Shown: positions 6,642 to 15,481, numbered from the stretch's first letter. The stretch is DNA of 64,000 nt from Streptomyces melanogenes (GCF_014649795.1 NZ_BMTS01000009.1:1-64000); one strand, 5' to 3'. The notes: generated by a model not told the origin, from the letters alone. Translations and numbers: made by a program.

Positions 6642-8033
6642 ATGAGCCGTTCCGCACACCCCGCCGGGCCCCGTCACGCCGACGTCCTTCCCGAAGGGCA
6701 CTACTCGGCCCCGCCCGCCGACCTCAACTTCCTTGATCCGAAGGTCTGGTCGCAGACCGTCGGGCGGAACACCGACGGAATCGCGACCGTCGCCGGGCGC
6801 GATGTCGCCTCGCTCGCCGAGGAGTTCGGCACTCCTGCCTACTTCCTCGACGAAGCCGACTTCCGCGCCCGCTGCCGCGCCTGGGCCGACGCCTTCGGCA
6901 AGGATGCGGATGTTTTCTATGCCGGGAAGGCCTTCCTTTCGCGTGCCGTCGTCCGGTGGCTCCACGAAGAAGGGCTCAACCTCGACGTCTGCTCCGGCAC
7001 CGAGCTCGCCACCGCCCTCTCCGCCGGAATGCCCGCCGAGCGCATCGCCTTCCACGGCAACAACAAGTCCGAGGACGAGATCCGGCGGGCCGTCGAGGTC
7101 GGTGTCGGGCGCATCGTCCTCGACTCCTTCCAGGAGATCGTCCGCGTCGCCCACATCGCCCAGAGCCTCGGCAAGCGCCAGCGCGTCCAGATCCGTGTGA
7201 CCGTGGGCGTCGAGGCGCACACCCATGAGTTCATCGCCACCGCTCATGAAGATCAGAAGTTTGGTATCGCCCTTGCTGGGGGGCAGGCCGCCGAGGCCGT
7301 GCGGCGCGCCCTCAAGCTCGATGGGCTTGAGCTCATCGGGATCCACTCCCACATCGGGTCCCAGATCTTCGACATGGCGGGGTTCGAAGTCTCCGCCCGG
7401 CGGGTGGTGCAGCTGCTCGCCGACGTGCGCGACGAGCACGGTGTCGAGCTGCCCGAGATCGACCTCGGTGGCGGGCTCGGCATCGCGTACACCTCCGACG
7501 ACGACCCCCGCGAGCCGCACGAGATCGCCAAGGCGCTCAACGAGATCGTCACCCGCGAGTGCGAGGCCGCCGGGCTGCGTACGCCGCGCATCTCCGTCGA
7601 GCCGGGGCGCGCGATCGTCGGGCCCAGCGCCTTCACGCTGTACGAAGTCGGGACGATCAAGCCGCTGGAGGGCCTGCGGACGTACGTCAGCGTCGACGGC
7701 GGGATGTCCGACAACATCCGGACCGCCCTGTACGACGCCGAGTACTCCGTCGCGCTCGTCTCGCGCACCTCCGACGCCGAGCCGATGCTGGTACGGGTCG
7801 TGGGCAAGCACTGCGAGAGCGGCGACATCGTCGTGCGGGACGCGTTCCTGCCCGCCGACCTGGCGCCCGGCGACCTCATCGCGGTGCCCGCCACCGGGGC
7901 GTACTGCCGCTCCATGGCCAGCAACTACAACCACGCCCTGCGGCCGCCCGTCGTGGCCGTCCGCGACGGCGAGGCACGGGTCGTCGTACGGCGCGAGACC
8001 GAGGAAGATCTCCTGCGGCTCGACGTCGGATGA
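6642..8033 (+). CDS. lysA: Diaminopimelate decarboxylase (463 aa)
   Basis: Last step of lysine synthesis: meso-diaminopimelate to L-lysine and CO2, using pyridoxal phosphate. It is a fold-III (alanine racemase-like) enzyme. The PLP lysine is K96 in FYAGKAFLS. The phosphate-binding region includes HSHIGSQIFD and DLGGGLGIAY, the substrate loop EPGRAIVGPS, and the dimer-partner motif GAYCRSMASNYN. Full length for the family. It is the first of the lysA-hom-thrC-thrB aspartate-family group. The Shine-Dalgarno is weak and lies in the 9-bp tandem repeats. Confidence 0.96.
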   Translation: MSRSAHPAGPRHADVLPEGHYSAPPADLNFLDPKVWSQTVGRNTDGIATVAGRDVASLAEEFGTPAYFLDEADFRARCRAWADAFGKDADVFYAGKAFLSRAVVRWLHEEGLNLDVCSGTELATALSAGMPAERIAFHGNNKSEDEIRRAVEVGVGRIVLDSFQEIVRVAHIAQSLGKRQRVQIRVTVGVEAHTHEFIATAHEDQKFGIALAGGQAAEAVRRALKLDGLELIGIHSHIGSQIFDMAGFEVSARRVVQLLADVRDEHGVELPEIDLGGGLGIAYTSDDDPREPHEIAKALNEIVTRECEAAGLRTPRISVEPGRAIVGPSAFTLYEVGTIKPLEGLRTYVSVDGGMSDNIRTALYDAEYSVALVSRTSDAEPMLVRVVGKHCESGDIVVRDAFLPADLAPGDLIAVPATGAYCRSMASNYNHALRPPVVAVRDGEARVVVRRETEEDLLRLDVG

Positions 8034-8069
8034 TGAATAAATGAATAGATCGATGAATAAATAGTGGAA
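8034..8069 (+). repeat. AT-rich ATGAATA repeats after lysA
   Basis: ATGAATA occurs three times within 36 bp directly after the lysA stop, in a genome that is otherwise over 70 percent GC. There are multiple stop codons in two frames. Function unknown. Confidence 0.6.
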
Positions 8070-8084
8070 TATGTGTCTCAGGAT

Positions 8085-8114
8085 CCGGACGGGGGGGCGG
8101 AAACCTCCGTCCGG
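8085..8114 (+). promoter_or_regulatory. Hairpin between lysA and hom
   Basis: CCGGACGG at 8085-8092 pairs with CCGTCCGG at 8107-8114, and three further pairs extend it inwards. It could end lysA transcripts or attenuate read-through into hom. There is no U-tract. No leader peptide rich in Thr or Lys codons was seen. Confidence 0.55.
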
Positions 8115-8162
8115 TGAGTGAGACTGGTCGGCATTCAAGCTGGTAGAAGGAAACGAGGTCGG

Positions 8163-9455
8163 ATGATGCGTACGCGTCCGCTGAAGGTGGCGCTGCTGGG
8201 CTGTGGAGTGGTCGGCTCAGAGGTGGCGCGCATCATGACGACGCACGCCGACGACCTCACGGCGCGCATCGGCGCGCCCGTCGAGCTCGCCGGTGTCGCC
8301 GTACGCCGGCCCTCGAAGGTGCGCGAGGGCATCGACCCCGCCCTCGTCACCACCGACGCCACCGCCCTCGTCAAACGCGGCGACATCGACGTCATCATCG
8401 AGGTGATCGGCGGCATCGAGCCTGCTCGTACGCTCATCACCACCGCCTTCGAGCACGGCGCCTCCGTCGTCTCCGCCAACAAGGCGCTGCTCGCCCAGGA
8501 CGGCGCCGCGCTGCACGCCGCCGCCACCGAGCACGGGCGGGATCTGTATTACGAGGCGGCGGTGGCGGGTGCCATTCCGCTCATCCGGCCGCTGCGCGAG
8601 TCGCTCGCCGGTGACAAGGTCAACCGGGTGCTCGGCATCGTCAACGGCACGACCAACTTCATCCTCGACAAGATGGACTCGACCGGCGCCGGGTACCAGG
8701 AGGCGCTCGACGAGGCCACCGCCCTGGGGTACGCGGAGGCCGACCCGACCGCCGACGTCGAGGGCTTCGACGCCGCCGCCAAGGCCGCCATCCTCGCCGG
8801 GATCGCCTTCCACACCCGGGTCCGCCTCGACGACGTCTACCGCGAGGGCATGACCGAGGTCACCGCAGCCGACTTCGCCTCGGCGAAGGAGATGGGCTGC
8901 ACCATCAAGCTGCTCGCCATCTGCGAGCGCGCGGCCGACGGCGAGTCCGTGACCGCCCGGGTGCACCCCGCGATGATCCCGCTCGACCACCCGCTGGCCT
9001 CCGTGCGCGGCGCGTACAACGCGGTGTTCGTCGAGGCCGAGGCCGCCGGACAGCTGATGTTCTACGGGCCGGGCGCGGGCGGCGCGCCGACCGCCTCCGC
9101 GGTCCTGGGCGACCTGGTCGCGGTCTGCCGCAACAAGCTCGCCGAGTCCACCGGACCGGGTGAGTCCGCGTACACCCAGCTGCCCGTGAGCCCCATGGGC
9201 GACGTGGTGACGCGCTATCACATCAGCCTCGACGTGGCCGACAAACCGGGTGTGCTCGCCCAGGTGGCCACCGTCTTCGCCGAGCACGGGGTGTCCATCG
9301 ACACCGTCCGCCAGCAGGGGAAGGACGGCGAGGCCTCCCTCGTCGTCGTCACCCACCGCGCGGCCGACGCGGCCCTCACCGGGACCGTGGACGTGCTGCG
9401 GGGGCTCGACACCGTGCGGGGTGTCGCCAGCATCATGCGTGTGGAAGGGGAGTAA
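8163..9455 (+). CDS. hom: Homoserine dehydrogenase (430 aa)
   Basis: Reduces aspartate semialdehyde to homoserine, the branch point to threonine and methionine. The NAD(P)-binding GCGVVGSEV is at residues 13-21. The catalytic domain contains SANKALLA, the YYEAAVAGAIPLIRPL substrate region, and NGTTNFIL. A C-terminal ACT domain (about 352-425, YHISLDVADKPGVLAQVA) is the usual site for threonine feedback control in Gram-positive enzymes. The start is ATG at 8163, or the next ATG at 8166, after AAGGAAACGAGG. It is 6 bp from thrC, so the two are co-transcribed. Confidence 0.95.
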   Translation: MMRTRPLKVALLGCGVVGSEVARIMTTHADDLTARIGAPVELAGVAVRRPSKVREGIDPALVTTDATALVKRGDIDVIIEVIGGIEPARTLITTAFEHGASVVSANKALLAQDGAALHAAATEHGRDLYYEAAVAGAIPLIRPLRESLAGDKVNRVLGIVNGTTNFILDKMDSTGAGYQEALDEATALGYAEADPTADVEGFDAAAKAAILAGIAFHTRVRLDDVYREGMTEVTAADFASAKEMGCTIKLLAICERAADGESVTARVHPAMIPLDHPLASVRGAYNAVFVEAEAAGQLMFYGPGAGGAPTASAVLGDLVAVCRNKLAESTGPGESAYTQLPVSPMGDVVTRYHISLDVADKPGVLAQVATVFAEHGVSIDTVRQQGKDGEASLVVVTHRAADAALTGTVDVLRGLDTVRGVASIMRVEGE

Positions 9456-9461
9456 CGAGCA

Positions 9462-10520
9462 ATGGCCCACCAGTGGCGCGGAATCATCGAGGAGTACCGG
9501 GACCGGCTCCCCGTCTCCGCTACGACCCCGGTCGTCACCCTCCGCGAGGGCGGCACGCCGCTCGTGCCCGCGCAGGTGCTCTCCGAGCGCACGGGCTGCG
9601 AGGTCCACCTCAAGGTCGAGGGCGCCAACCCGACCGGGTCCTTCAAGGACCGCGGGATGACGATGGCGATCACCCGGGCGAAGGAGGAGGGCGCGAAGGC
9701 GGTCATCTGCGCCTCCACCGGCAACACCTCCGCCTCCGCGGCCGCCTACGCGGTACGGGCCGGAATGGTCTGCGCCGTCCTGGTGCCGCAGGGCAAGATC
9801 GCGCTCGGCAAGATGGGCCAGGCGCTGGTGCACGGCGCGAAGATCCTCCAGGTGGACGGGAACTTCGACGACTGCCTCACGCTGGCCCGCGGCCTCTCCG
9901 ACAACTACCCGGTGGCGCTGGTCAATTCGGTCAACCCGGTCCGCATCGAGGGCCAGAAGACCGCCGCGTTCGAGATCGTGGACATGCTCGGCGACGCGCC
10001 CGACATCCATGTGCTTCCCGTCGGCAACGCCGGCAACATCACGGCGTACTGGCGTGGTTACCGGGAGTACGCGGCCGACAAGCTGGCCACGCACACCCCC
10101 CGGATGTGGGGCTTCCAGGCCTCCGGCTCGGCGCCGATCGTGCGCGGCGAGGTGGTCAAGGACCCGTCGACGATCGCCACCGCGATTCGCATCGGCAACC
10201 CCGCGTCCTGGCAGTTCGCGGAGGCCGCGCGCGATGAATCGGGCGGTCTCATCGACGAGGTGACGGACCGTGAGATCCTGCGGGCCTACCGGCTGCTCGC
10301 CGCCCAGGAGGGCGTCTTCGTGGAGCCCGCGTCGGCCGCCTCGGTCGCCGGTCTGCTCAAAGCCGCCGAGCAGGGCCTGGTCGACCCCGGCCAGAGGATC
10401 GTGTGCACGGTCACCGGAAACGGCCTCAAGGACCCGGACTGGGCCGTCGCGGGCGCTCCGCAGCCGGTCACGGTCCCGGTGGACGCGGCGGCCGCGGCCG
10501 AGCGCCTCGGTCTGGCCTAG
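9462..10520 (+). CDS. thrC: Threonine synthase (352 aa)
   Basis: PLP enzyme converting O-phosphohomoserine to threonine. The Schiff-base lysine is K62 in GSFKDRGMTMA. The phosphate-binding glycine-rich loop is GNAGNITAYW, with CASTGNTSASAAAYA earlier. The length fits the short actinobacterial form. It follows hom after 6 bp and precedes thrB by about 230 bp. Confidence 0.95.
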   Translation: MAHQWRGIIEEYRDRLPVSATTPVVTLREGGTPLVPAQVLSERTGCEVHLKVEGANPTGSFKDRGMTMAITRAKEEGAKAVICASTGNTSASAAAYAVRAGMVCAVLVPQGKIALGKMGQALVHGAKILQVDGNFDDCLTLARGLSDNYPVALVNSVNPVRIEGQKTAAFEIVDMLGDAPDIHVLPVGNAGNITAYWRGYREYAADKLATHTPRMWGFQASGSAPIVRGEVVKDPSTIATAIRIGNPASWQFAEAARDESGGLIDEVTDREILRAYRLLAAQEGVFVEPASAASVAGLLKAAEQGLVDPGQRIVCTVTGNGLKDPDWAVAGAPQPVTVPVDAAAAAERLGLA

Positions 10521-10749
10521 CCGAAACCCGTACAACGCCGTGCAACTCGGCACGTAGGGGCGCAGGGGGCTCGCGACACGCATCGTGCGCCTCCTGTGCG
10601 CCCTATGTCGCCACTGAACCTTCCTTCGATAGGCTGTACCCAACCCACCCCGCCGCATATGCCGCGGTGCAGTTGCCCCCGTGGCCGTCGGGTCTTGGGT
10701 ACCTCTTCGAAAATCTCGCAGCAGTCTCACAAGGAGAGTCATCAGAGCG

Positions 10750-11667
10750 ATGGCCGGTCCCGCATTCCGCGCCGCCGCCGTACGGGTGCGCGTCCCCGCC
10801 ACCAGTGCCAACCTCGGCCCGGGCTTCGACTCCCTGGGCCTGTCACTGGGGCTGTACGACGACGTGGTCGTCCGCGTCGCCGACTCCGGCCTGCACATCG
10901 ACATCGCGGGCGAGGGCGCCGAGACGCTGCCCCGCGACGAGAGCCACCTCCTCGTACGGTCGCTGCGCACCGCGTTCGACCTGCTCGGCGGGCAGCCGCG
11001 CGGCCTGGAGGTCGTCTGCGCCAACCGCATCCCGCACGGCCGGGGCCTGGGCTCCTCGTCGGCCGCCATCTGCGCCGGGATCGTCGCGGCGCGCGCGGTG
11101 ACCATAGGCGGCGACGCCCGGCTCGACGACGCGGCGCTCCTGGAACTGGCCACCGAGATCGAGGGCCACCCCGACAACGTCGCGGCCTGTCTGCTCGGCG
11201 GGTTCACGCTCTCCTGGATGGAGGGCGGAGCCGCCCGGGCCATCAGGATGGACCCCGCCGATTCCGTCGTTCCGGTGGTCTTCGTGCCCGGGAAGCCGGT
11301 GCTGACGGAGACCGCGCGGGGACTGCTGCCGCGCACCGTCCCGCACGGGGACGCGGCGGCCAACGCCGGGCGTGCGGCGCTGCTCGTGGAGGCGCTGACC
11401 AGGCGCCCCGAGCTGCTGCTCCCGGCCACCGAGGACCGGCTCCACCAGGACTACCGGGCACCGGCGATGCCCGAGAGCGTGGCGCTGGTCAACCGACTGC
11501 GGGCGGACGGCGTCCCCGCGGTCATCTCCGGCGCGGGGCCCACGGTCCTGGCGCTGGTCGAGGACGGTGCGGCCGACAAGGTCGCACGGCTGGCGGGCGA
11601 CGGGTGGGCCGCGAACCGGCTCCGCCTCGACGCCTCGGGCGCGAGCGTCCTGCCACTGGGGGCCTAG
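10750..11667 (+). CDS. thrB: Homoserine kinase (305 aa)
   Basis: GHMP-family kinase phosphorylating homoserine, the substrate-producing step for ThrC. The N-terminal ATSANLGPGFDSLGLSL and the ATP loop PHGRGLGSSSAAICAG (about residues 98-113) are diagnostic, and the C-terminal GAGPTVLAL is the third GHMP motif. The ATG at 10750 follows AAGGAG at 10731-10736. The spacing is long, but no better start exists. The 229-bp gap after thrC is large for an operon, so a separate promoter is possible, though no clear one was seen. Confidence 0.94.
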   Translation: MAGPAFRAAAVRVRVPATSANLGPGFDSLGLSLGLYDDVVVRVADSGLHIDIAGEGAETLPRDESHLLVRSLRTAFDLLGGQPRGLEVVCANRIPHGRGLGSSSAAICAGIVAARAVTIGGDARLDDAALLELATEIEGHPDNVAACLLGGFTLSWMEGGAARAIRMDPADSVVPVVFVPGKPVLTETARGLLPRTVPHGDAAANAGRAALLVEALTRRPELLLPATEDRLHQDYRAPAMPESVALVNRLRADGVPAVISGAGPTVLALVEDGAADKVARLAGDGWAANRLRLDASGASVLPLGA

Positions 11668-11709
11668 GGCCGTCAGGGCGGGACGCGCGGCTTGCCGGTG
11701 AACGAGAGG

Positions 11710-11737
11710 GGGAATGTTTGTTGGATCCGGTAGTGTT
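11710..11737 (+). promoter_or_regulatory. Possible SigR-type promoter upstream of rho
   Basis: GGGAAT at 11710-11715 and GTT at 11735-11737 are separated by 19 nt, within the 18-19 nt reported for the Streptomyces thiol-stress sigma factor SigR (GGAAT-N18/19-GTT). The same stretch has a TAGTGT that could be a housekeeping -10. It lies about 330 bp before the rho start. Confidence 0.4.
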
Positions 11738-12067
11738 AACCTCAAGTCTGCATCGGTCGTCATTGTGGCGCGGTGCTTCGTGTCCCCTTCAGGGACCGCC
11801 ATTCTTCCGGGAGCCTCCCAAACTGCCTGCGCAGCCTGCCTGAGCAGTTTCCGAGCACGCTCCGGAACCGGCTTGACACCCCCCGCTTTTCCCAGGGGGC
11901 CGAGTAGGGGAACTCGGGCCGGACCCCACGCACGTTTATCTCTCCGCCGTACGCGGCGGACCACCGCCCCGGCACGGTCAGTGACCCCAGGTCACGAGCC
12001 GCGTTCGGACAGCACAACCGGTCGCCGAGCCAGACAGGCCGACGTCCGCTCCAGGGAAGGACCCTTC
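11738..12067 (+). other. Long rho leader without a supported gene
   Basis: About 330 bp between the putative promoter and the rho GTG. It contains several C/T-rich stretches and small hairpins (for example around CCGTACGCGG at 11947-11956). Rho leaders are often autoregulated by Rho itself, and a long unstructured C-rich leader would suit that, but this is inference. A frame open through it in phase with rho lacks coding character. Confidence 0.5.
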
Positions 12068-14098
12068 GTGAGCGACACCACCGATCTGATGGGCGTGACT
12101 GCCGACACTTCTGTCGGCGACGCCGCGCCCGCCGCAGGTGCTGCCTCGGGCACCACCTCACGGCGCCGCCGCTCCGGCACCGGCCTCGACGGCATGGTCC
12201 TGGCCGAGCTGCAGCAGGTCGCGTCCGGCCTCGGCATCAGGGGCACCGCGCGGATGCGCAAGAGCCAGCTGATCGAGGTCATCAAGGAGGCGCAGTCCGG
12301 TTCCGGCTCCGCCGCCCAGGCCAAGGGCGCCGACGCGGCCGAGACCAAGCCCAAGCGCCGCGCCACCTCCAAGGCCCGTACGGGTGACGAGGCCGCCGAG
12401 AAGCCCGCCGCCCAGCAGCAGATCGAGATCCCCGGCCAGCCGGCAGGGGGCCCCTCCCGCGCGAGCGAAGCCGAGCGTGGGGGAGACGACCAGCCCGTGG
12501 GCGAGCGCCGTCGTCGGCGGGCCACCGCGGCCGCCGGATCGCCGGAGACCGCGACCGCCGTCGCCGAGCCGCAGACCGCCAAGGCCGAGGCCAAGGCGGA
12601 CGTCCGGGCCGAGCAGAAGACCGACGCCCAGCCGGACGCCAAGGCCGCCGAGGCCGTCGACGGCGCCGAGGGCCGGCGCGACCGCCGGGACCGCGGCGAG
12701 CGGGGCGACCGCCAGGGCCGCCAGCGCGGCGACCGCGACCGCGGCGAGCGGGGTGAGCGCCGCGGCAAGGGCGACGACCAGCAGGGCCAGGGCGGCCAGC
12801 GCCAGCAGCGCCAGGGCGGCCAGGGCCAGCAGAACAACGGTCCCCAGGACGACAGTTACGACGACGAGGGCCGCCGCGGGCGTCGCGGCCGCTACCGGGA
12901 CCGCCGCGGCCGCCGCGGTGGCCGGGACGAGTTCGGCGCCGAGCCGCAGGTCAACGACGACGACGTGCTGATCCCCGTCGCGGGCATCCTGGACATCCTC
13001 GACAACTACGCGTTCATCCGGACCTCCGGCTACCTGCCGGGCCCGAACGACGTGTACGTGTCGCTCGCCCAGGTCCGCAAGAACGGTCTGCGCAAGGGTG
13101 ACCACGTCACCGGCGCGGTGCGTCAGCCGAAGGAGGGCGAGCGCCGCGAGAAGTTCAACGCGCTGGTCCGCCTGGACTCGGCGAACGGCATGGCGGCCGA
13201 CTCCGGCCGGGGCCGTCCCGAGTTCAACAAGCTGACCCCGCTCTACCCGCAGGACCGCCTGCGCCTGGAGACCGACCCGGGCGTGCTGACCACGCGGATC
13301 ATCGACCTCGTGTCGCCGATCGGCAAGGGCCAGCGCGGTCTGATCGTGGCCCCGCCGAAGACCGGCAAGACCATGATCATGCAGGCGATCGCCAACGCGA
13401 TCACCCACAACAACCCCGAGTGCCACCTGATGGTCGTCCTGGTCGACGAGCGTCCGGAAGAGGTCACCGACATGCAGCGGTCGGTCAAGGGCGAGGTCAT
13501 CTCCTCGACCTTCGACCGTCCCGCCGAGGACCACACCACCGTCGCCGAGCTGGCCATCGAGCGCGCCAAGCGCCTCGTGGAGCTGGGTCACGACGTGGTC
13601 GTGCTGCTTGACTCGATCACCCGTCTGGGCCGTGCGTACAACCTGGCGGCCCCGGCCTCCGGGCGCATCCTGTCCGGTGGTGTCGACTCGACCGCGCTCT
13701 ACCCGCCGAAGCGCTTCTTCGGTGCCGCGCGCAACATCGAGGACGGCGGCTCGCTGACCATCCTCGCCACCGCGCTCGTGGAGACCGGCTCGCGCATGGA
13801 CGAGGTGATCTTCGAGGAGTTCAAGGGCACCGGCAACATGGAGCTCAAGCTTGACCGCAAGCTCGCCGACAAGCGCATCTTCCCGGCGGTGGACGTCGAC
13901 GCGTCCGGCACCCGCAAGGAAGAGATCCTGCTCGGCAGCGACGAGCTCGCGGTCGTCTGGAAGCTGCGCCGGGTGCTGCACGCGCTCGACCAGCAGCAGG
14001 CGATCGAGCTGCTCCTGGACAAGATGAAGCAGACGAAGTCGAACGCCGAGTTCCTGCTCCAGATCCAGAAGACCACCCCGGGCAACGGCAACGACTGA
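12068..14098 (+). CDS. rho: Transcription termination factor Rho (676 aa)
   Basis: RNA-dependent hexameric ATPase that ends transcripts. Residues about 40-75 are the Rho N-terminal helix bundle (LAELQQVASGLGIRGTARMR). Residues about 80-300 are an extended Arg/Asp/Gly/Gln-rich insert typical of actinobacterial Rho (GERGDRQGRQRGDRDRGER). The cold-shock RNA-binding domain begins near 295 (VAGILDILDNYAFIRTSGYL), and the P-loop APPKTGKT is at 428-435. Walker B and the secondary-channel loop (LLDSITRLGRAYN) are intact. GTG at 12068 follows GGGAAGGA. A palindromic repeat is embedded in frame at residues ~126-139. Confidence 0.96.
   Translation: MSDTTDLMGVTADTSVGDAAPAAGAASGTTSRRRRSGTGLDGMVLAELQQVASGLGIRGTARMRKSQLIEVIKEAQSGSGSAAQAKGADAAETKPKRRATSKARTGDEAAEKPAAQQQIEIPGQPAGGPSRASEAERGGDDQPVGERRRRRATAAAGSPETATAVAEPQTAKAEAKADVRAEQKTDAQPDAKAAEAVDGAEGRRDRRDRGERGDRQGRQRGDRDRGERGERRGKGDDQQGQGGQRQQRQGGQGQQNNGPQDDSYDDEGRRGRRGRYRDRRGRRGGRDEFGAEPQVNDDDVLIPVAGILDILDNYAFIRTSGYLPGPNDVYVSLAQVRKNGLRKGDHVTGAVRQPKEGERREKFNALVRLDSANGMAADSGRGRPEFNKLTPLYPQDRLRLETDPGVLTTRIIDLVSPIGKGQRGLIVAPPKTGKTMIMQAIANAITHNNPECHLMVVLVDERPEEVTDMQRSVKGEVISSTFDRPAEDHTTVAELAIERAKRLVELGHDVVVLLDSITRLGRAYNLAAPASGRILSGGVDSTALYPPKRFFGAARNIEDGGSLTILATALVETGSRMDEVIFEEFKGTGNMELKLDRKLADKRIFPAVDVDASGTRKEEILLGSDELAVVWKLRRVLHALDQQQAIELLLDKMKQTKSNAEFLLQIQKTTPGNGND
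12445..12485 (+). repeat. Palindromic repeat element inside the rho coding sequence
   Basis: A G-run, CCCCTCCCGC, the AGCGAAGCCGAGC core and GTGGGGGAG form an imperfect palindrome, read in frame as GGPSRASEAERGGD. Similar elements are, from memory, scattered through Streptomyces genomes. The position is in the disordered insert of Rho, where extra residues are tolerable. Confidence 0.6.
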
Positions 14099-14122
14099 CG
14101 TCACCGCCGTAGCCTGCGAGAA

Positions 14123-14155
14123 CGCCCCCGGCACCTCGGTGCCGGGGGCGTTTTT
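14123..14155 (+). terminator. rho intrinsic terminator
   Basis: A perfect 12-bp GC stem (14123-14134 with 14139-14150) with loop CTCG, followed by TTTTT at 14151-14155, 25 bp after the rho stop. This is the most canonical terminator in the window. Confidence 0.93.
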
Positions 14156-14204
14156 CGTCCGTACGAGACCAATCCGGGCGTAGAGAGCTTCACCACAGGC
14201 CCAG

Positions 14205-14225
14205 GGCGTTCTTAAGGCGTTCTTA
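14205..14225 (+). promoter_or_regulatory. Tandem 11-bp-period direct repeat upstream of the LCP gene
   Basis: GGCGTTCTTA occurs at 14205-14214 and again at 14216-14225, an 11-nt period. Read as GTTCTTAAGGC and GTTCTTAGAAC it resembles the 11-nt direct-repeat units bound by PhoP in Streptomyces (GTTCA-type). Operator identity is inferred. Confidence 0.4.
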
Positions 14226-14335
14226 GAACCCTGTGCAACCCTTCTTGGTGCTTCTCCGTCTGACAAGTGTCGACAAACCGTGCCTGACAGACACGGCGGG
14301 GGGTACCAGGAGCGGCAGCGAGGACTGAGGAGACC

Positions 14336-15451
14336 ATGGCCGAGCAGAGTGAGAGCGGCAGCGCCCGAATAACCGGCGGTGGCCGGGGACGGCGCCGCAA
14401 GCGCCCGACCACGGGCCGCCGCGCCGTGAAGATAGCGGCCTGGTCCGCGGCGGGCGTCGTGCTGGCCGGCGGGGCCGGCCTCGGGTACGTCTACTTCAAG
14501 CTGAACGGCAACATCAAGGGCGTCGACATCAACGCCCAGCTCGGCACCGACCGCCCGCAGGACGTCGACAACGGATCCATGGACATCCTGGTCCTGGGCT
14601 CCGACTCGCGGGCCGGCGCCAACAAGGAGTACGGCAAGGACGAGGGCGGTGCCCGCTCCGACACCGCGATGATCGTCCACGTCTACGAGGGCCACAAGAG
14701 CGCCAGCGTCGTCTCCGTCCCGCGCGACACCCTGGTCACCCGGCCGTCCTGCACCACCACGGACGGCAAGACGGACCCCGGTGGCAAGCGCCAGATGTTC
14801 AACACGGCGTACGAGGTCGGCGGCCCGGCCTGTGCGGTCAAGACGGTCGAGCAGATGTCCGGCATCCGGATGGACCACTACATCGAGGTCGACTTCACCG
14901 GCTTCAAGAAGCTCATCGACGAGCTCGGCGGGGTGCCCGTCACCACCGCGAAGCCGATCAAGGACACCAAGAGCCATCTGGACCTGCCGGCCGGAAAGCA
15001 CACCCTCAACGGCGAGCAGGCGCTCGGCCTGGTGCGCACCCGGCACGGCGTGGGCGACGGCTCGGACCTCGGCCGCATCCAGCTCCAGCAGGCCTTCATC
15101 AAGGCGCTGATCGAGCGGGTCAAGGGCGTGGGCGTCTTCACCAGCCCCACCAAGCTGTACGGCCTCGCGGACGCCGCCACCAAGGCGATCACCACCGACT
15201 CCGACCTGAACTCGATCAACAAGCTGATCGGCTTCGGCAACGGGCTCAAGGGCCTGGGCGCCAACGACGTCCACATGGTCACCCTGCCGGTGATGTACGA
15301 CCCGGCCGACCTCAACCGCGTACTGCCGCAGCAGGCCCAGGCCAAGCAGGTCTGGGACGCCCTGCTGAAGGACCAGCCGATCCCGGCCTCCGCCACCAAG
15401 GACTCGGCGGGTGACAAGGGTGACGCGGGCACCGTGGTCAGAACCGGCTGA
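14336..15451 (+). CDS. LCP (LytR-CpsA-Psr) family cell-wall glycopolymer ligase (371 aa)
   Basis: LCP enzymes attach teichoic-type or other glycopolymers from a lipid carrier to peptidoglycan, outside the membrane. There is a basic cytoplasmic head, one transmembrane segment (about 32-52, AWSAAGVVLAGGAGLGYVY), then the LCP domain from about 82 (MDILVLGSDSRAG). Key elements are DTAMIVHV, VSVPRDTLV (pyrophosphate-binding arginine), HYIEVDFTGFKKLIDELGGV and ALGLVRTRHGVGDGSDLGRIQLQQ. The ATG follows GAGGAGA. The gene stands alone between the rho terminator and rpmE. Confidence 0.9.
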   Translation: MAEQSESGSARITGGGRGRRRKRPTTGRRAVKIAAWSAAGVVLAGGAGLGYVYFKLNGNIKGVDINAQLGTDRPQDVDNGSMDILVLGSDSRAGANKEYGKDEGGARSDTAMIVHVYEGHKSASVVSVPRDTLVTRPSCTTTDGKTDPGGKRQMFNTAYEVGGPACAVKTVEQMSGIRMDHYIEVDFTGFKKLIDELGGVPVTTAKPIKDTKSHLDLPAGKHTLNGEQALGLVRTRHGVGDGSDLGRIQLQQAFIKALIERVKGVGVFTSPTKLYGLADAATKAITTDSDLNSINKLIGFGNGLKGLGANDVHMVTLPVMYDPADLNRVLPQQAQAKQVWDALLKDQPIPASATKDSAGDKGDAGTVVRTG

Positions 15452-15481
15452 CCTGCGGTTTCGCCGAGCGGGACGAGCCGT

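Noticed and set aside
8034..8070. ATGAATA repeats as a CRISPR-like or iteron array
   Set aside because: Units are only 7 bp, irregularly spaced and three in number. There are no spacers and no replication genes nearby.
8217..11429. Minus-strand open frame of 1070 codons opposite hom, thrC and thrB
   Set aside because: Shadow of three well-recognised genes.
14744..14770. Possible riboswitch or RNA element within the LCP gene region
   Set aside because: Only ordinary coding sequence with high GC is seen, with no conserved RNA motif.
12158..15274. Long minus-strand open frame opposite rho and the LCP gene
   Set aside because: It spans the rho terminator and both genes. No start signal and the product is low-complexity Val/Leu/Gly.
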